A stretch of DNA of 64,000 nucleotides from contig NZ_JALDNB010000003.1 of the NCBI RefSeq assembly GCF_022699665.1, forward strand, positions 310,001-374,000. Direction: 5' to 3'. The notes beneath the pieces are model-generated. The model saw only the letters and a list, made by a program, of their open reading frames with translations. It was not told the origin of the DNA and did not search any database. Of the stretch, positions 41,575 to 50,972 are shown one piece after another. The translations under genes and the position numbers were made by a program. Position 1 is the first letter of the stretch. Each line of letters opens with the position of its first letter. The DNA is from Chryseobacterium aahli. GTDB taxonomy: Bacteria > Bacteroidota > Bacteroidia > Flavobacteriales > Weeksellaceae.

Positions 41575-42595
41575 ATCCTTTTAAAGTATTTTGAATGTTA
41601 TTCTGATTAAAATAATAGATGGCTTTCTGGTTTTCTTCACTCTCACCTTTCAGGTGCAGAAGAAGTTTTCCAAAATTGGAATCTCCCAAATATTCCACAT
41701 CAGCTTTAAGAAGTTTGTATGGAATTTTATATTGATCGTAAATGATTGAAAGCAGTTCTTCAACGCTTATTTTTTCGTTTAATTCGATTTCAACCAACGG
41801 AAAAAGTCCGTCTTGCGGCTCTTTCTGTAGTTTTTTGTTGAGTTCTTGCGGTATAGTCATAACACCTGAGTTTAAAAATTGTTTAATGATAGGATTGTCT
41901 TTGTTGGAAATAATTTCGCTCAAAGTTCCTTTTGTTACTAATTGTCCTTTGTCGATGACGGCAACATGGTTGCAGATCGCTTTGATGACTTCCATTTCGT
42001 GGGTGATCAGTAAAATCGTGATTCCCAAACGGTGGTTGATGTCTCTCAGCAACTGCAAAATAGATTGCGTGGTTGCCGGATCGAGCGCGCTTGTCGCTTC
42101 GTCGCAGAGTAGGAGATAAGGATCATTGGCTAAAGCTCTCGCAATGGCAACCCTTTGTTTTTGTCCACCCGATAAACTTTTAGGATAATCATGAGCTTTA
42201 TCTTCCAAGCCTACAATTTTTAAAAGTTCGCTGACCTTTTCTCGGATTTTTTCTTTACTTAAATTGTCCAATTCCAGTGGAAGTGCGATATTTTCAAAAA
42301 CTGTTCTCGATGAAAGCAGATTAAAATGCTGAAAAATCATCCCGATTTTTTTACGCTCTTTGGCGAGTTGTTTTGATTTTAATTTTGTGAAATCTGTTCC
42401 CTTGATGATGATTTGTCCGTTATCAGGTCTTTCCAGAAGATTGACGGTTCTAATCAAAGTACTTTTTCCGGCTCCCGAAAATCCGATGATTCCTACGATA
42501 TCGCCTTTTTCAATGCTGAGATTGACATCATCTAAAGCTTTAAAAGATTGCTTTTTCTGATGAAAAGTCTTTGATATGTTTTTGATTTCTATCAT
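41567..42595 (-). CDS. metN: Methionine ABC transporter ATPase
   Basis: 342 residues. Walker A (GFSGAGKSTLIRTVN), signature (LSGGQKQRVAIARAL), Walker B (LLLCDEATSALDP) and switch His (LLITHEMEV). The C-terminal 100 residues (PLVEIELNEKISVEELLSIIY onward) are the NIL/ACT-like domain that gives methionine trans-inhibition in MetN. First gene of the operon, preceded by an attenuator-like leader. Confidence 0.96.
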   Translation of the reverse strand: MIEIKNISKTFHQKKQSFKALDDVNLSIEKGDIVGIIGFSGAGKSTLIRTVNLLERPDNGQIIIKGTDFTKLKSKQLAKERKKIGMIFQHFNLLSSRTVFENIALPLELDNLSKEKIREKVSELLKIVGLEDKAHDYPKSLSGGQKQRVAIARALANDPYLLLCDEATSALDPATTQSILQLLRDINHRLGITILLITHEMEVIKAICNHVAVIDKGQLVTKGTLSEIISNKDNPIIKQFLNSGVMTIPQELNKKLQKEPQDGLFPLVEIELNEKISVEELLSIIYDQYKIPYKLLKADVEYLGDSNFGKLLLHLKGESEENQKAIYYFNQNNIQNTLKGYA

Positions 42596-42611
42596 TTTTT
42601 TGAATTGTTGT

Positions 42612-42647
42612 TAAATAAAAAAGGCTCTACAACGTGGTAAAGCCTTT
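42612..42647 (-). terminator. Attenuator terminator before metN
   Basis: On the minus strand the stem AAAGGCTTTAC / GTAGAGCCTTT (one G-U) is followed by TTTATTTAA. It lies between the leader peptide and metN (17 bp before the metN start), where a plain terminator would block the operon, so conditional read-through is expected. Confidence 0.75.
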
Positions 42648-42673
42648 AAAAATATGTCATAATAAAAGTAAGG

Positions 42674-42778
42674 TCATCCACTAAAATTCACATATAAAGG
42701 CATGCAGCATTGCATCATCATATTATTGATGTTGATCATCTTCATTGTATTGTATCTGAAATTTGTTTTCATTTTCAT
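42674..42778 (-). CDS. Met/Cys-rich leader peptide of the metNIQ operon
   Basis: 34 codons from ATG 42778 to TGA 42674, with eight Met and two adjacent Cys, including the cluster NNMMMQCCMP. Such regulatory-codon clusters are the hallmark of ribosome-mediated attenuation: slow decoding of Met (or Cys) codons would let an antiterminator form. It is followed after 27 bp by a terminator and then metN. No SAM-riboswitch-like architecture was recognised. Inference rests on composition and position. Confidence 0.65.
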   Translation of the reverse strand: MKMKTNFRYNTMKMININNMMMQCCMPLYVNFSG

Positions 42779-42799
42779 TTCCAAACCTGATTACGGGTG

Positions 42800-42845
42800 C
42801 AAATATAAAACATATATTTTTATTAGTCTACTTTTTTTGTAGACT
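42800..42845 (-). promoter_or_regulatory. metNIQ promoter with upstream palindromic operator
   Basis: TATATTTG (minus strand, 42807-42800) is a perfect -7 box. The -33 position carries no TTG but a palindrome AGTCTAC-N7-GTAGACT (42825-42845), suggesting that an activator or repressor binds there. Confidence 0.55.
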
Positions 42846-42942
42846 TTTTAATGATTCATATTTAATCTTTTGATTTTTAGAGTTTTATTTTTTTAATTAA
42901 GTTGATATTTCAGTTTTATTTAAATTAAACTATTTTTAAAAT

Positions 42943-43689
42943 ATGAAAATTCAAATCATTAGCGACTTGCATCAGGAATTTGGTTCAACAGATTTATCTT
43001 TTGATAACGCAGATGTTGTTGTGCTGGCAGGAGATGTCAATTTGGGAACAAAAGGAATTGAGTGGATCAAAACTAAAATTTTTGACAAGCCCGTCATTTA
43101 CGTTCTTGGAAATCATGAATATTACAAAGGTTCTTATCCGAAAACTTTAAACAAAATAAAAGAAGCTGCAAAAAATTCCAATGTATTTGTTCTGGAAGAT
43201 TCTTTTGTAGATATTGAAGATGTAAGATTTCACGGAGCAACTTTGTGGACAGATTTTTCGATTTTCGGAAGTCCGATGGCTTACGGAAGTCTTTGCCAAA
43301 CTCAGATGAATGATTATAAATTAATCAGACGCGATCCTTCTTATTCTAAAATGCGCAGTATTGATACTTTCAAAATTCATCAATTCTCAAGGTATTGGCT
43401 CAAGGAGAGTCTGGAAAATTCAAAAGGAATGAAAAATATTGTCGTTACGCATCATGCGCCAAGCTTAAAATCTGTTTCTGAACATTTTAAAAATGATCCG
43501 GTCACTTCAGCGTATGCTTCCAATCTTGAAAACTTTATTGAAGAATATCAGCCGTTGTATTGGATTCACGGACACATTCATACGCCTACAAGATATAAAA
43601 TTGGCAACACAGAAATTATCTGCAATCCTCACGGCTATGTTACTGAAAAATATAATGGCCATGAGAAAGAGTTAATCGTCAAAATTTAA
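42943..43689 (+). CDS. Metallophosphoesterase
   Basis: 248 residues, calcineurin-like fold with all metal-binding motifs: ISDLHQEFG (D-x-H), LAGDVNLG (GD), LGNHEYY (GNHE), VTHHAP (H) and HGHIHTP (GHxH). Cytoplasmic; acts on phosphodiesters or phosphoproteins of unknown identity. Single gene. Confidence 0.9.
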   Translation: MKIQIISDLHQEFGSTDLSFDNADVVVLAGDVNLGTKGIEWIKTKIFDKPVIYVLGNHEYYKGSYPKTLNKIKEAAKNSNVFVLEDSFVDIEDVRFHGATLWTDFSIFGSPMAYGSLCQTQMNDYKLIRRDPSYSKMRSIDTFKIHQFSRYWLKESLENSKGMKNIVVTHHAPSLKSVSEHFKNDPVTSAYASNLENFIEEYQPLYWIHGHIHTPTRYKIGNTEIICNPHGYVTEKYNGHEKELIVKI

Positions 43690-43800
43690 TGCTCCTACGA
43701 TTTCATATAATTTTACCATTTTAAAAAATGTACAAGATTTTCAAAATCCCATAAAGTAAAAACCTCACTTCTTCGTCTCTATCAGCAAAGGTTTTAAACC

Positions 43801-44364
43801 ATGAAAACAATGAAGAATACAAACATTCAAGACGGAATTATTCTGATTCCTGATTTCAGTGGATTCACTGAATTTGTGTTCAATACAAAACTTTATACCG
43901 GAGAATATATTGTAAGACAACTACTTTCTATTTTGATTGATGTAAACAATCAATATTTTGATATTTCTGAAATTGAGGGCGATGCGATTTTGTTCTATAA
44001 ATACGATCAAAAACCTTCCTACCAAAAAGTTTCTAAGATGCTTCGAAATATGAGAAATGCTTTCAATATGAAAATTTTGGAACTGAGTGAAATGTTGAAT
44101 ACCACCATTGAATTATCATTAAAATTTATCGTTCACTACGGAAAATTTACACAATACAACATCGGAAGTTTCAAAAAACTATACGGAAAACCCGTAATAG
44201 AAGCTCATCAAATGTTGAAAAATGATTTGGCTGAGCAACCTTCTTATGCTTTATACAGTCATTCTTTTTTGGAGAGTTCTCAGAAGGACGATGCGGATTC
44301 AAATAAAGAACCGATGCACGTATCAGAAGTTGGAGCGATTCAATATTTTGGAAATATAGATTAG
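43801..44364 (+). CDS. DUF2652 (nucleotidyl-cyclase-like fold) protein
   Basis: 187 residues. The opening IILIPDFSGFTEFVFNTKL and EIEGDAILFYK resemble the class III adenylate-cyclase fold (metal Asp in PDFSGFT and EGDAILF), which is how DUF2652 is described. The catalytic set for cyclase activity is not complete, so activity is uncertain. A second ATG at 43810 is possible. Confidence 0.8.
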   Translation: MKTMKNTNIQDGIILIPDFSGFTEFVFNTKLYTGEYIVRQLLSILIDVNNQYFDISEIEGDAILFYKYDQKPSYQKVSKMLRNMRNAFNMKILELSEMLNTTIELSLKFIVHYGKFTQYNIGSFKKLYGKPVIEAHQMLKNDLAEQPSYALYSHSFLESSQKDDADSNKEPMHVSEVGAIQYFGNID

Positions 44365-44475
44365 CAATTTATTATTTATTATTCTTTGTTATTTACTTTT
44401 CAATATTCGGAGAATTTTGGAGTTTTTTTGTTTTAGTTCTAAAACTTCTATATCTTTAAAATGTGATAAAAAATT

Positions 44476-45795
44476 ATGGCTGGAAATTTTATTTTTAATA
44501 GAGAGAATATTAGGCAAGTTGAATTATTGCTACCCAAACTTAAATACTCTGTATTGCCTACAGAAATTATAAAATGGTTAGAAAATTTTGAAGACGATGA
44601 TATTCCACATGCATTAGATATTCTAAAAGTATTCGAATATATATCGTTTAATGAATTCATGAATAGAATAAATAGTCTATTAAAGGAGGCATATAAAATG
44701 ATTCCTATTAATGAAAGAGCTATTATATTTCCTTATGGTAAAGTTGGCAAAAGTGGAACCTTAGTTACGTATCCATTATCACATACAAATGCTTATAAAA
44801 AAAGAGAAATAGAAGCTAAAGCAGCTTTTTTTAAAAATAGAAAATATGATCATAATATCATAACACATGATTTAAAGAATATACCTAATCCGAATGATTT
44901 TAAACACATTATTTTTTTAGATGATTTTATAGGTAGTGGAAAAACTTTTGTAAAAGCTATCAATGATGAAGAAACGAAAGATTGGTTAAATTGTTATAAG
45001 CTTAATAGTTATTTTTTGCTAAGTTCGATCATCATGAAAGAAGGTGAAGAGTATATTCTTTCTAAGTTTTCAAAACAGAAGCTAATTATTTGTGGGGAGA
45101 GAAGATATAAAGTTTTTGACTCAAAAAATTCTGTATTTAAGTTGTTTAGCAATCATAAGACAATTGAAAATTTAGTTAAAACTTACGGTAATGAAATAAT
45201 AGTTAATTATAATCCACTTTCGACAGCACCATTAGGTTATGATAATAGTGAATCATTAATCTCTTTTTTTCATGGAACGCCTAATAATACACTTTCGATA
45301 ATTTGGGGAAATAATAAATGGAGACCACTGTATCCAAGGGCTGCTGAATTAAGAATTTCAGAAGCTTCAAAATATAAAAGAAATATAAAATATTACATAC
45401 TATTATGTGAAAAATTAGGAATCAATATTTTTGATGGTTTAAATAAAATTGATGATTTACCTGATAAAAGAAAAGAGGATACTATCAAAAGAAAATCACA
45501 AAATCACTCAATTATTGCCTTATTAAATTTAAAAAACAAAGGATATGAAAATATTTATATTTGTCAATTGTTAGGTTTGACTAGAGAAGAATTACATGAT
45601 GTTTATATTGAAGCTAGAAATAAAAAACTTGTTAATTCTGAGTACACAAAAATTACAAATAAAGGATTTGAAATTCTCAAAGAAATGAAAGAACTTTCAA
45701 GCAAATATATTAATCGACGAGAAATTGAAAAAAATCTTGTAATAAAAGAAGAGAATAGTTTATATATACCTTTTACGTTCATGGGAATGCAATAA
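44476..45795 (+). CDS. PRTase-like effector protein with C-terminal winged helix (retron-associated)
   Basis: 439 residues. Residues 145-158 (HIIFLDDFIGSGKTF) match the phosphoribosyltransferase PRPP loop (two Asp then GxGKT). The flanking part (PINERAIIFPYGKVGKSG; YRGE-like GERRYKVFDS) fits PRTase-CE type domains. Residues 350-410 look like a winged helix (ICQLLGLTREELHDVYIEAR; TKITNKGFEILKEM). Retron classification as I recall it includes a class with a PRTase-like effector and winged helix. It lies 285 bp before the reverse transcriptase, with the candidate msr-msd between. Strongly A+T-rich compared with flanks. Confidence 0.75.
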   Translation: MAGNFIFNRENIRQVELLLPKLKYSVLPTEIIKWLENFEDDDIPHALDILKVFEYISFNEFMNRINSLLKEAYKMIPINERAIIFPYGKVGKSGTLVTYPLSHTNAYKKREIEAKAAFFKNRKYDHNIITHDLKNIPNPNDFKHIIFLDDFIGSGKTFVKAINDEETKDWLNCYKLNSYFLLSSIIMKEGEEYILSKFSKQKLIICGERRYKVFDSKNSVFKLFSNHKTIENLVKTYGNEIIVNYNPLSTAPLGYDNSESLISFFHGTPNNTLSIIWGNNKWRPLYPRAAELRISEASKYKRNIKYYILLCEKLGINIFDGLNKIDDLPDKRKEDTIKRKSQNHSIIALLNLKNKGYENIYICQLLGLTREELHDVYIEARNKKLVNSEYTKITNKGFEILKEMKELSSKYINRREIEKNLVIKEENSLYIPFTFMGMQ

Positions 45796-46005
45796 TTTGT
45801 TAGCATTTATCTGCAAAGATTTCTCAGTGCCGTGTATTGAGAATTAATAAAGAGTCTTTATGACAAACATAATGGCTATAAGCTGATTATTTACAGTTGC
45901 AATAAGATTATTCTATATTTCTGAAAATCTAAAAGAAGGAAATGAATTAATTCAAATTAATTGATAAAAATCATTTTCTATAATTGTGGTAACATAATTT
46001 CAGAA
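45785..46005 (+). ncRNA. Candidate retron msr-msd RNA
   Basis: Between the effector and RT genes. TTAGC at 45800-45804 matches the conserved branch-point context. Three small stems follow: ATCT/AGAT (45809-45820), TTCTCA/TGAGAA (45821-45843) and ATAAAG/CTTTAT (45847-45861). Then a longer bulged hairpin ATAATGGCT/AGCTGATTAT (45869-45890), as expected for msr then msd. An a1/a2 pair may be AATTTGTTA (45794-45802) with TAACATAATT (45990-45999), one bulge. All by eye; ends are approximate. Confidence 0.5.
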
Positions 46006-46079
46006 TGATAGCGGCATATGGCTTAACATTACTAGTATTTTATTAAATAAAATTTTAACATTCAAGTATAGTAGTAACA

Positions 46080-47231
46080 ATGAATTCATTCCCAATTGAA
46101 CGTTTTAAAATATTAGCGAAAGAGCAAGGTCATTCTGACGAATATATAAGAATTTGTTTAGAATATGCTTTAAAATTGACCGAAAAGAAATATCCAGTAC
46201 TTTTTACTTTAGAACACTTAGCTATAGCAATAGGGGTTAAATCAAGCTTTCTTCGATTACTTATTGGTGATTTAAAAACGGAAGAAAAAATCTCAAAGTT
46301 AAAGTACCCATTAAAAGAGAAACGTTATAAACTATTTTTCATCAAAAAGAGAAGAGGAGGTAAAAGAGAGATAATGGCTCCTGATAAAGATGTCAAATAT
46401 ATTCAAAAATGGATTTTGTTTAATATACTTGGAAAATATCCTTTAAGAGACAGTTGTACTGGTTTTAGACCAAACATTTCTATAAAAGATAATGCTTTAA
46501 TGCATGAAGGTGCATTTAAAATCTTAAAAATAGATTTATTAAAATTTTATGATACTATCACAGAAGAAAGAGTTTATGGAGTATTTAAAAGTATGGGGTA
46601 TCGTAGTAATTTAGCAGTAAGTTTATCTAAATTGTGTACGTATAAACATAAACCTGAGTATTGGAATAGTTTTAATTCAAAAGAAAAAGAACTTCTAGCT
46701 TATTATGTGAAAGAAATGCCTGCGATTTTACCCCAAGGTTGTCCATCAAGTCCAATGTTGGCAAACATCATAGCATCCAAAATGGATTATAGATTTGAAG
46801 AATTAGGAAAAAAAATGAGTTTTTCATATTCTAGATATGCAGACGATTTAACATTTTCAATTAAGGGTAATGGGATTTTACCGACTTTATCATTTATAAA
46901 TAAAATTATTACAGAAGAGAATTTTCATGTAAATACTGATAAAACAAGGTATATGTTAAAAGGACAAAAGCAGTATGTTACTGGATTAACAATTACTAAC
47001 GGTGTTCACACTTCAAAAAAATATAGAAAAAAAATAGCGAGACATATTCATTTTTGTCGTCGGTTTGGTGTTGAAGTTCATCTAAATAGAATCCGAAAAG
47101 ATTTTTTAGGATATTCTACTTTAAATTTTCATGACTGGCTTTACGGACATATTTGTTTTATTAATTCAGTTGATAAAGAGTACAGTCAAAAGTTGTTAAC
47201 TGATTTTAATAAAATTAATTGGTTTATATGA
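46080..47231 (+). CDS. Retron-type reverse transcriptase
   Basis: 383 residues. Retron signatures: NAxxH motif N138-A-L-M-H142, RT motif B-like LPQGCPSSPMLANI (217-230), catalytic YADD (253-256) and the region Y VTG (300-302, QYVTGLTI). A basic C-terminal thumb (TSKKYRKKIARHIHFCRR) binds the msr. It produces multicopy ssDNA from the neighbouring RNA. Together with the PRTase-like gene it should form a tripartite anti-phage retron. It ends 59 bp before topB. Confidence 0.9.
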   Translation: MNSFPIERFKILAKEQGHSDEYIRICLEYALKLTEKKYPVLFTLEHLAIAIGVKSSFLRLLIGDLKTEEKISKLKYPLKEKRYKLFFIKKRRGGKREIMAPDKDVKYIQKWILFNILGKYPLRDSCTGFRPNISIKDNALMHEGAFKILKIDLLKFYDTITEERVYGVFKSMGYRSNLAVSLSKLCTYKHKPEYWNSFNSKEKELLAYYVKEMPAILPQGCPSSPMLANIIASKMDYRFEELGKKMSFSYSRYADDLTFSIKGNGILPTLSFINKIITEENFHVNTDKTRYMLKGQKQYVTGLTITNGVHTSKKYRKKIARHIHFCRRFGVEVHLNRIRKDFLGYSTLNFHDWLYGHICFINSVDKEYSQKLLTDFNKINWFI

Positions 47232-47290
47232 TAATATATTCTCAAAAAAAATCCCGACTTTTGCACCCCTTTCAATAATTCCGAATATTC

Positions 47291-49417
47291 ATGAAACTTT
47301 GTATTGCCGAAAAACCCAGCGTTGCCAGAGATATTGCCAAAGTATTGGGCGCAACCATGCCTAAGCAGGGCTATATGGAAGGAAACGGCTACTGCGTGAC
47401 ATGGACTTTCGGACATCTTTGTACCCTCAAAGAACCCCATGATTACGGCCCGCAATACAAATCTTGGAATTTGTTTTTGCTGCCGATTATTCCCACCAAT
47501 TTTGGGATTAAATTAATTCCAAATCAAGGTGTTGAAAATCAGTTTAAAGTCATCGAAAGATTGGTCGCCGAATGTGATGAGGTCATTAATTGCGGGGATG
47601 CGGGGCAGGAGGGAGAACTCATTCAGCGATGGGTTTTGCAGAAAGCAAAATGCGACAAACCAGTACAGCGTTTGTGGATTTCATCATTGACGGAAGAAGC
47701 AATTAAAGAAGGTTTTCAGAAATTAAAACCAGCCGAAGACTATAAAAATCTTTATCTCGCGGGAAATGCAAGAGCGATAGGAGACTGGTTGTTGGGAATC
47801 AATGCCACCCGACTTTTTACTAAAAAATTTGGCGGAAATAAAGCGGTTTTGTCAATAGGAAGAGTGCAGACTCCGACTTTGGCGATGCTCGTTCAGCGTC
47901 AGAAAGAAATTGATGCATTCTCCACAGAAGAATATTGGGAACTGAAAACGAAATATCGTGACGTTATTTTCAATGCGGCAATAGACCGTTTAAAAACATT
48001 AGACCGAGCCGAAAAAGGTTTGGAATATTTAAAGGTCAACCCTTTTGAAATTCTTTCATTTGAAATCAAAGAAGGAAAAGAAAAAAATCCAAGATTGTTT
48101 GACTTGACCGGACTTCAGGTGGAGGCCAATAAAAAGTTTGGTTATTCTGCAGACAGTACTTTAAAATATATTCAGAGTCTTTACGAGAAAAAGCACGTTA
48201 CGTATCCGCGTGTCGATACGACCTATCTATCCGAAAGTTTATACCCGAAAATAGGAGGGATTCTTCAAAGCATGGTTATTTACAAAGATTTGATTTCGCC
48301 TTTGCTGGAACAGCCTATTCCAAAATCGAAAGCAGTTTTTGATGATGCGAAAGTAACCGATCACCATGCGATTATTCCGACTGAAATTCCGCCGACTCAG
48401 AATTTAACGAGAGAAGAAAAACTGATTTATGATTTGATTGCGAAACGATTTATCGCCGTTTTTTATCCTGAATGTAAAATTTCAAATACTTTGGTGGAAG
48501 CTCAGGTAGGAACGATTCCGTTTAAAACTAGCGGAAGGCAGATTCTTGAACCGGGCTGGAGAGCCGTTTACGCAAAAGATGCCAAAGAGGAACCGACTGA
48601 TAAAGAAAAAGATAAGGACGAAGAACAGACTATCCCTGAATTTAAAGTTGGAGAAACCGGACCGCACGAACCGATGATTCATCAGGGAAAAACTTCTCCG
48701 CCAAAAGCTTATACTGAAGCAACTTTACTTCGAGCTATGGAAACTGCCGGAAAGCAGGTCGACGATGAAGAACTTCGTGAAATGTTGAAAAACAACGGAA
48801 TTGGTAGACCTTCAACCCGTGCTAATATTATTGAAACGCTTTTCAAGAGAAAATATATTGAAAGGAAAAAGAAAAACTTAGTTGCGACTTCGACAGGAAT
48901 TCAGCTGATCGATACGATTGAAGATGAATTATTGAAAAGCCCCGAATTAACAGGGGAGTGGGAATTGAAGCTTCGTAAAATCGAGAGTGGTGAATATGAA
49001 GCCAATCAGTTCAAAGATGAGTTGATTCAGATGATCAGAGAACTCACCAAAAAAGTCGTTGACGGAAAAGCGAAAGTCTTCACCTTGCATGAAGAAAAAG
49101 AAGAGGTTAAAGAAAAGAAAAAACGTGAACCTGCCGTAAAAAAAGAATTACAGTCTTGGGAAGAAACAAAATGCCCGAAATGTAAAGGACACAATTTGAT
49201 GAAAGGAAAAACCGCAGTCGGATGTTCCGATTTTAAAAACTGCGGCTTCAAAGTTTCATTTGATATTTTTGGCAAAAAGCTTTCCGATAAGCAATTAATG
49301 GATTTAGTTTTAAAAGGAAAAACTTCAAGATTAAAAGGTTTCACGACTCATCCAGATAGTTTAAGTGAAGGAATTGTCTCATTGTCTCCTGAATTTATAA
49401 TTCATTTGAATTCATAA
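47291..49417 (+). CDS. topB: DNA topoisomerase III
   Basis: 708 residues, type IA topoisomerase. TOPRIM domain (KLCIAEKPSVARDIAKVLGA; NCGDAGQEGELIQRWVL with the acidic triad), active-site region (HVTYPRVDTTYLSESLYP with catalytic Tyr), IGRPSTRANIIETLFKRKYI, and a C-terminal zinc-ribbon-like segment (CPKCKGHNLMKGKTAVGC). It relaxes or decatenates DNA. Its promoter probably overlaps the end of the retron RT gene (CGACTTTTGCACC near 47255-47267). Confidence 0.96.
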   Translation: MKLCIAEKPSVARDIAKVLGATMPKQGYMEGNGYCVTWTFGHLCTLKEPHDYGPQYKSWNLFLLPIIPTNFGIKLIPNQGVENQFKVIERLVAECDEVINCGDAGQEGELIQRWVLQKAKCDKPVQRLWISSLTEEAIKEGFQKLKPAEDYKNLYLAGNARAIGDWLLGINATRLFTKKFGGNKAVLSIGRVQTPTLAMLVQRQKEIDAFSTEEYWELKTKYRDVIFNAAIDRLKTLDRAEKGLEYLKVNPFEILSFEIKEGKEKNPRLFDLTGLQVEANKKFGYSADSTLKYIQSLYEKKHVTYPRVDTTYLSESLYPKIGGILQSMVIYKDLISPLLEQPIPKSKAVFDDAKVTDHHAIIPTEIPPTQNLTREEKLIYDLIAKRFIAVFYPECKISNTLVEAQVGTIPFKTSGRQILEPGWRAVYAKDAKEEPTDKEKDKDEEQTIPEFKVGETGPHEPMIHQGKTSPPKAYTEATLLRAMETAGKQVDDEELREMLKNNGIGRPSTRANIIETLFKRKYIERKKKNLVATSTGIQLIDTIEDELLKSPELTGEWELKLRKIESGEYEANQFKDELIQMIRELTKKVVDGKAKVFTLHEEKEEVKEKKKREPAVKKELQSWEETKCPKCKGHNLMKGKTAVGCSDFKNCGFKVSFDIFGKKLSDKQLMDLVLKGKTSRLKGFTTHPDSLSEGIVSLSPEFIIHLNS

Positions 49418-49436
49418 TCAATTGATTAATATACCG

Positions 49437-49505
49437 TTTGTCATTTCGAAGGAATTTAGTTTATTTATTAGATTTTTACAGTCGAGATTCCTCCGGAATG
49501 ACAAA
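49437..49505. repeat. REP-type inverted repeat
   Basis: TTTGTCATTTCGAAGGAAT and ATTCCTCCGGAATGACAAA are inverted copies with three mismatches, separated by about 31 bp, between convergent topB and the HhH gene. Typical of flavobacterial REP elements; may also terminate both transcripts. Confidence 0.65.
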
Positions 49506-49538
49506 AAACATAATAATCTAATCATTGAATTTCAATAA

Positions 49539-50846
49539 TTACTTCAAATATAATCTCATTCTCGCTTCATACTCGGGCTTGGTTTTCAAGAATTTCCAAA
49601 TTTTCTTATCGTCGGGATTACTGATTCTGTAAAAAATAATTTTATCAGCAGAATATTTAAAATAAGGATGATTTTTCAACCATTCTTCGGGAGCGTCCAC
49701 CAAAGTATGTCTTGCCACTTTTGAATTGTCTAATGGCGCAATGTTTAGTAATTTCTGAACCAATTCTTTGTCAATGTTATACGTTTCTAAAATCTGTTCT
49801 TTCGTCATAAAACCGCCTAATTTTTTTCTGAAACCAATCATTGAACCGGCACTTTTTTCGTCCAAGCCAAATTCTAATAACTGTTTGAATGTAATAGAAT
49901 TCATATCTGTTTTTGAGAAATCTGTTTTTTCCTGCTTAAATTCTGGCTTTTTATCCATAGAATTTTTTGCCATTGTGGAAGCACTGAATTTGATGTAAGG
50001 TTTCAATTCTTCAAACTTTTCTGCTGAAATAACAAAGCAATTTTTAATATCTTCTAAAGTTTTAAAACTTCCTTTTAAATTTCTATCACGGTAATTAACA
50101 ATTACATTCGCCTGTTTTTCAGAAAATCCTAAAGCCATCCAACCGTTTACATCCAATGTATTTGGATCAAAAGCAGTTTGCGGAGTTTTAGATTTAAATG
50201 TATTCGATTTTCCAGCAAAAGCATTGAAATTGGCAGGAGTTTTTGCAGGTAAAATAAGATAGGGTTCAAGTTTCGCATAGTTTTCTTTATTGATGATAAA
50301 ACACTCTTTAAACTTTTCTTTGCTCACAAAACTTCCACCCAAATAACTTTTGTATTTCAAAATGGCGGCAGATTGTTTCTCAGAAAATCCCATATTTTCC
50401 CAATCGTTTTGTGACAGTTGATCGGGATTAAATTTTCTTGTAATGTTTAAAGTTTTATTTTCATAATTTTTAAATCCAGAATTTCCAGATTTTGCTTCCA
50501 AATTGGTTTCAGGCAACAAAATAAAAGAACTAAGCTGCGAAAATTTTTCTTCAGAAATCGCATAGCATTTTTTGAATTGCTCTTTAGAAAGAAATTTTCC
50601 GCCGACAATTTTCTTATACTTTAAAATCGTTGCAGTTTGTTTTTCAGAAAATCCAAGCTTTTGCCATTGATGTTCATCTAAATCATTTGGATCGAACTCA
50701 GAAACAGATTCTACGGGTAAGCTTTCAGAAATAAAGGTAACTTCAGGAAAAGGTTCATCAGATTTTTCGGTATATTTTTGAAAGGCAAGTAGCGTGAGTA
50801 AGAGCATTCCAAGAAATGCCATTTGCTGGTAATAATTTTTTTTCAT
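49539..50846 (-). CDS. Helix-hairpin-helix repeat protein, membrane-anchored
   Basis: 435 residues. N-terminal hydrophobic anchor (QMAFLGMLLLTLLAF), then three near-identical 60-residue ComEA/HhH-type modules and a divergent fourth. The module reads: FdPNdLd..W..LGFSEKQ, then ILKYK...GG.F.sKEqFKkC, then LILP or similar (at about 50, 130, 210 and 300). HhH pairs bind DNA non-specifically; with the anchor it may face the periplasm like ComEA. A role in DNA uptake is not supported by neighbours. Confidence 0.85.
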   Translation of the reverse strand: MKKNYYQQMAFLGMLLLTLLAFQKYTEKSDEPFPEVTFISESLPVESVSEFDPNDLDEHQWQKLGFSEKQTATILKYKKIVGGKFLSKEQFKKCYAISEEKFSQLSSFILLPETNLEAKSGNSGFKNYENKTLNITRKFNPDQLSQNDWENMGFSEKQSAAILKYKSYLGGSFVSKEKFKECFIINKENYAKLEPYLILPAKTPANFNAFAGKSNTFKSKTPQTAFDPNTLDVNGWMALGFSEKQANVIVNYRDRNLKGSFKTLEDIKNCFVISAEKFEELKPYIKFSASTMAKNSMDKKPEFKQEKTDFSKTDMNSITFKQLLEFGLDEKSAGSMIGFRKKLGGFMTKEQILETYNIDKELVQKLLNIAPLDNSKVARHTLVDAPEEWLKNHPYFKYSADKIIFYRISNPDDKKIWKFLKTKPEYEARMRLYLK

Positions 50847-50972
50847 CCGTTTATTATGTTTTATTTTGATGAAATGCTGCTTCTGAAACTTTCAATTATT
50901 AAGTGAAAGTTTGTCAAAAGTGAAACATTACGGAATAAAGTTATGAATTAATTTAATTCATAGATTAATAAA

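Noticed and set aside
42596..42830. SAM riboswitch upstream of metN
   Set aside because: No conserved SAM-I/II/III core was recognisable; the segment is better explained by a Met-rich leader ORF and terminator.
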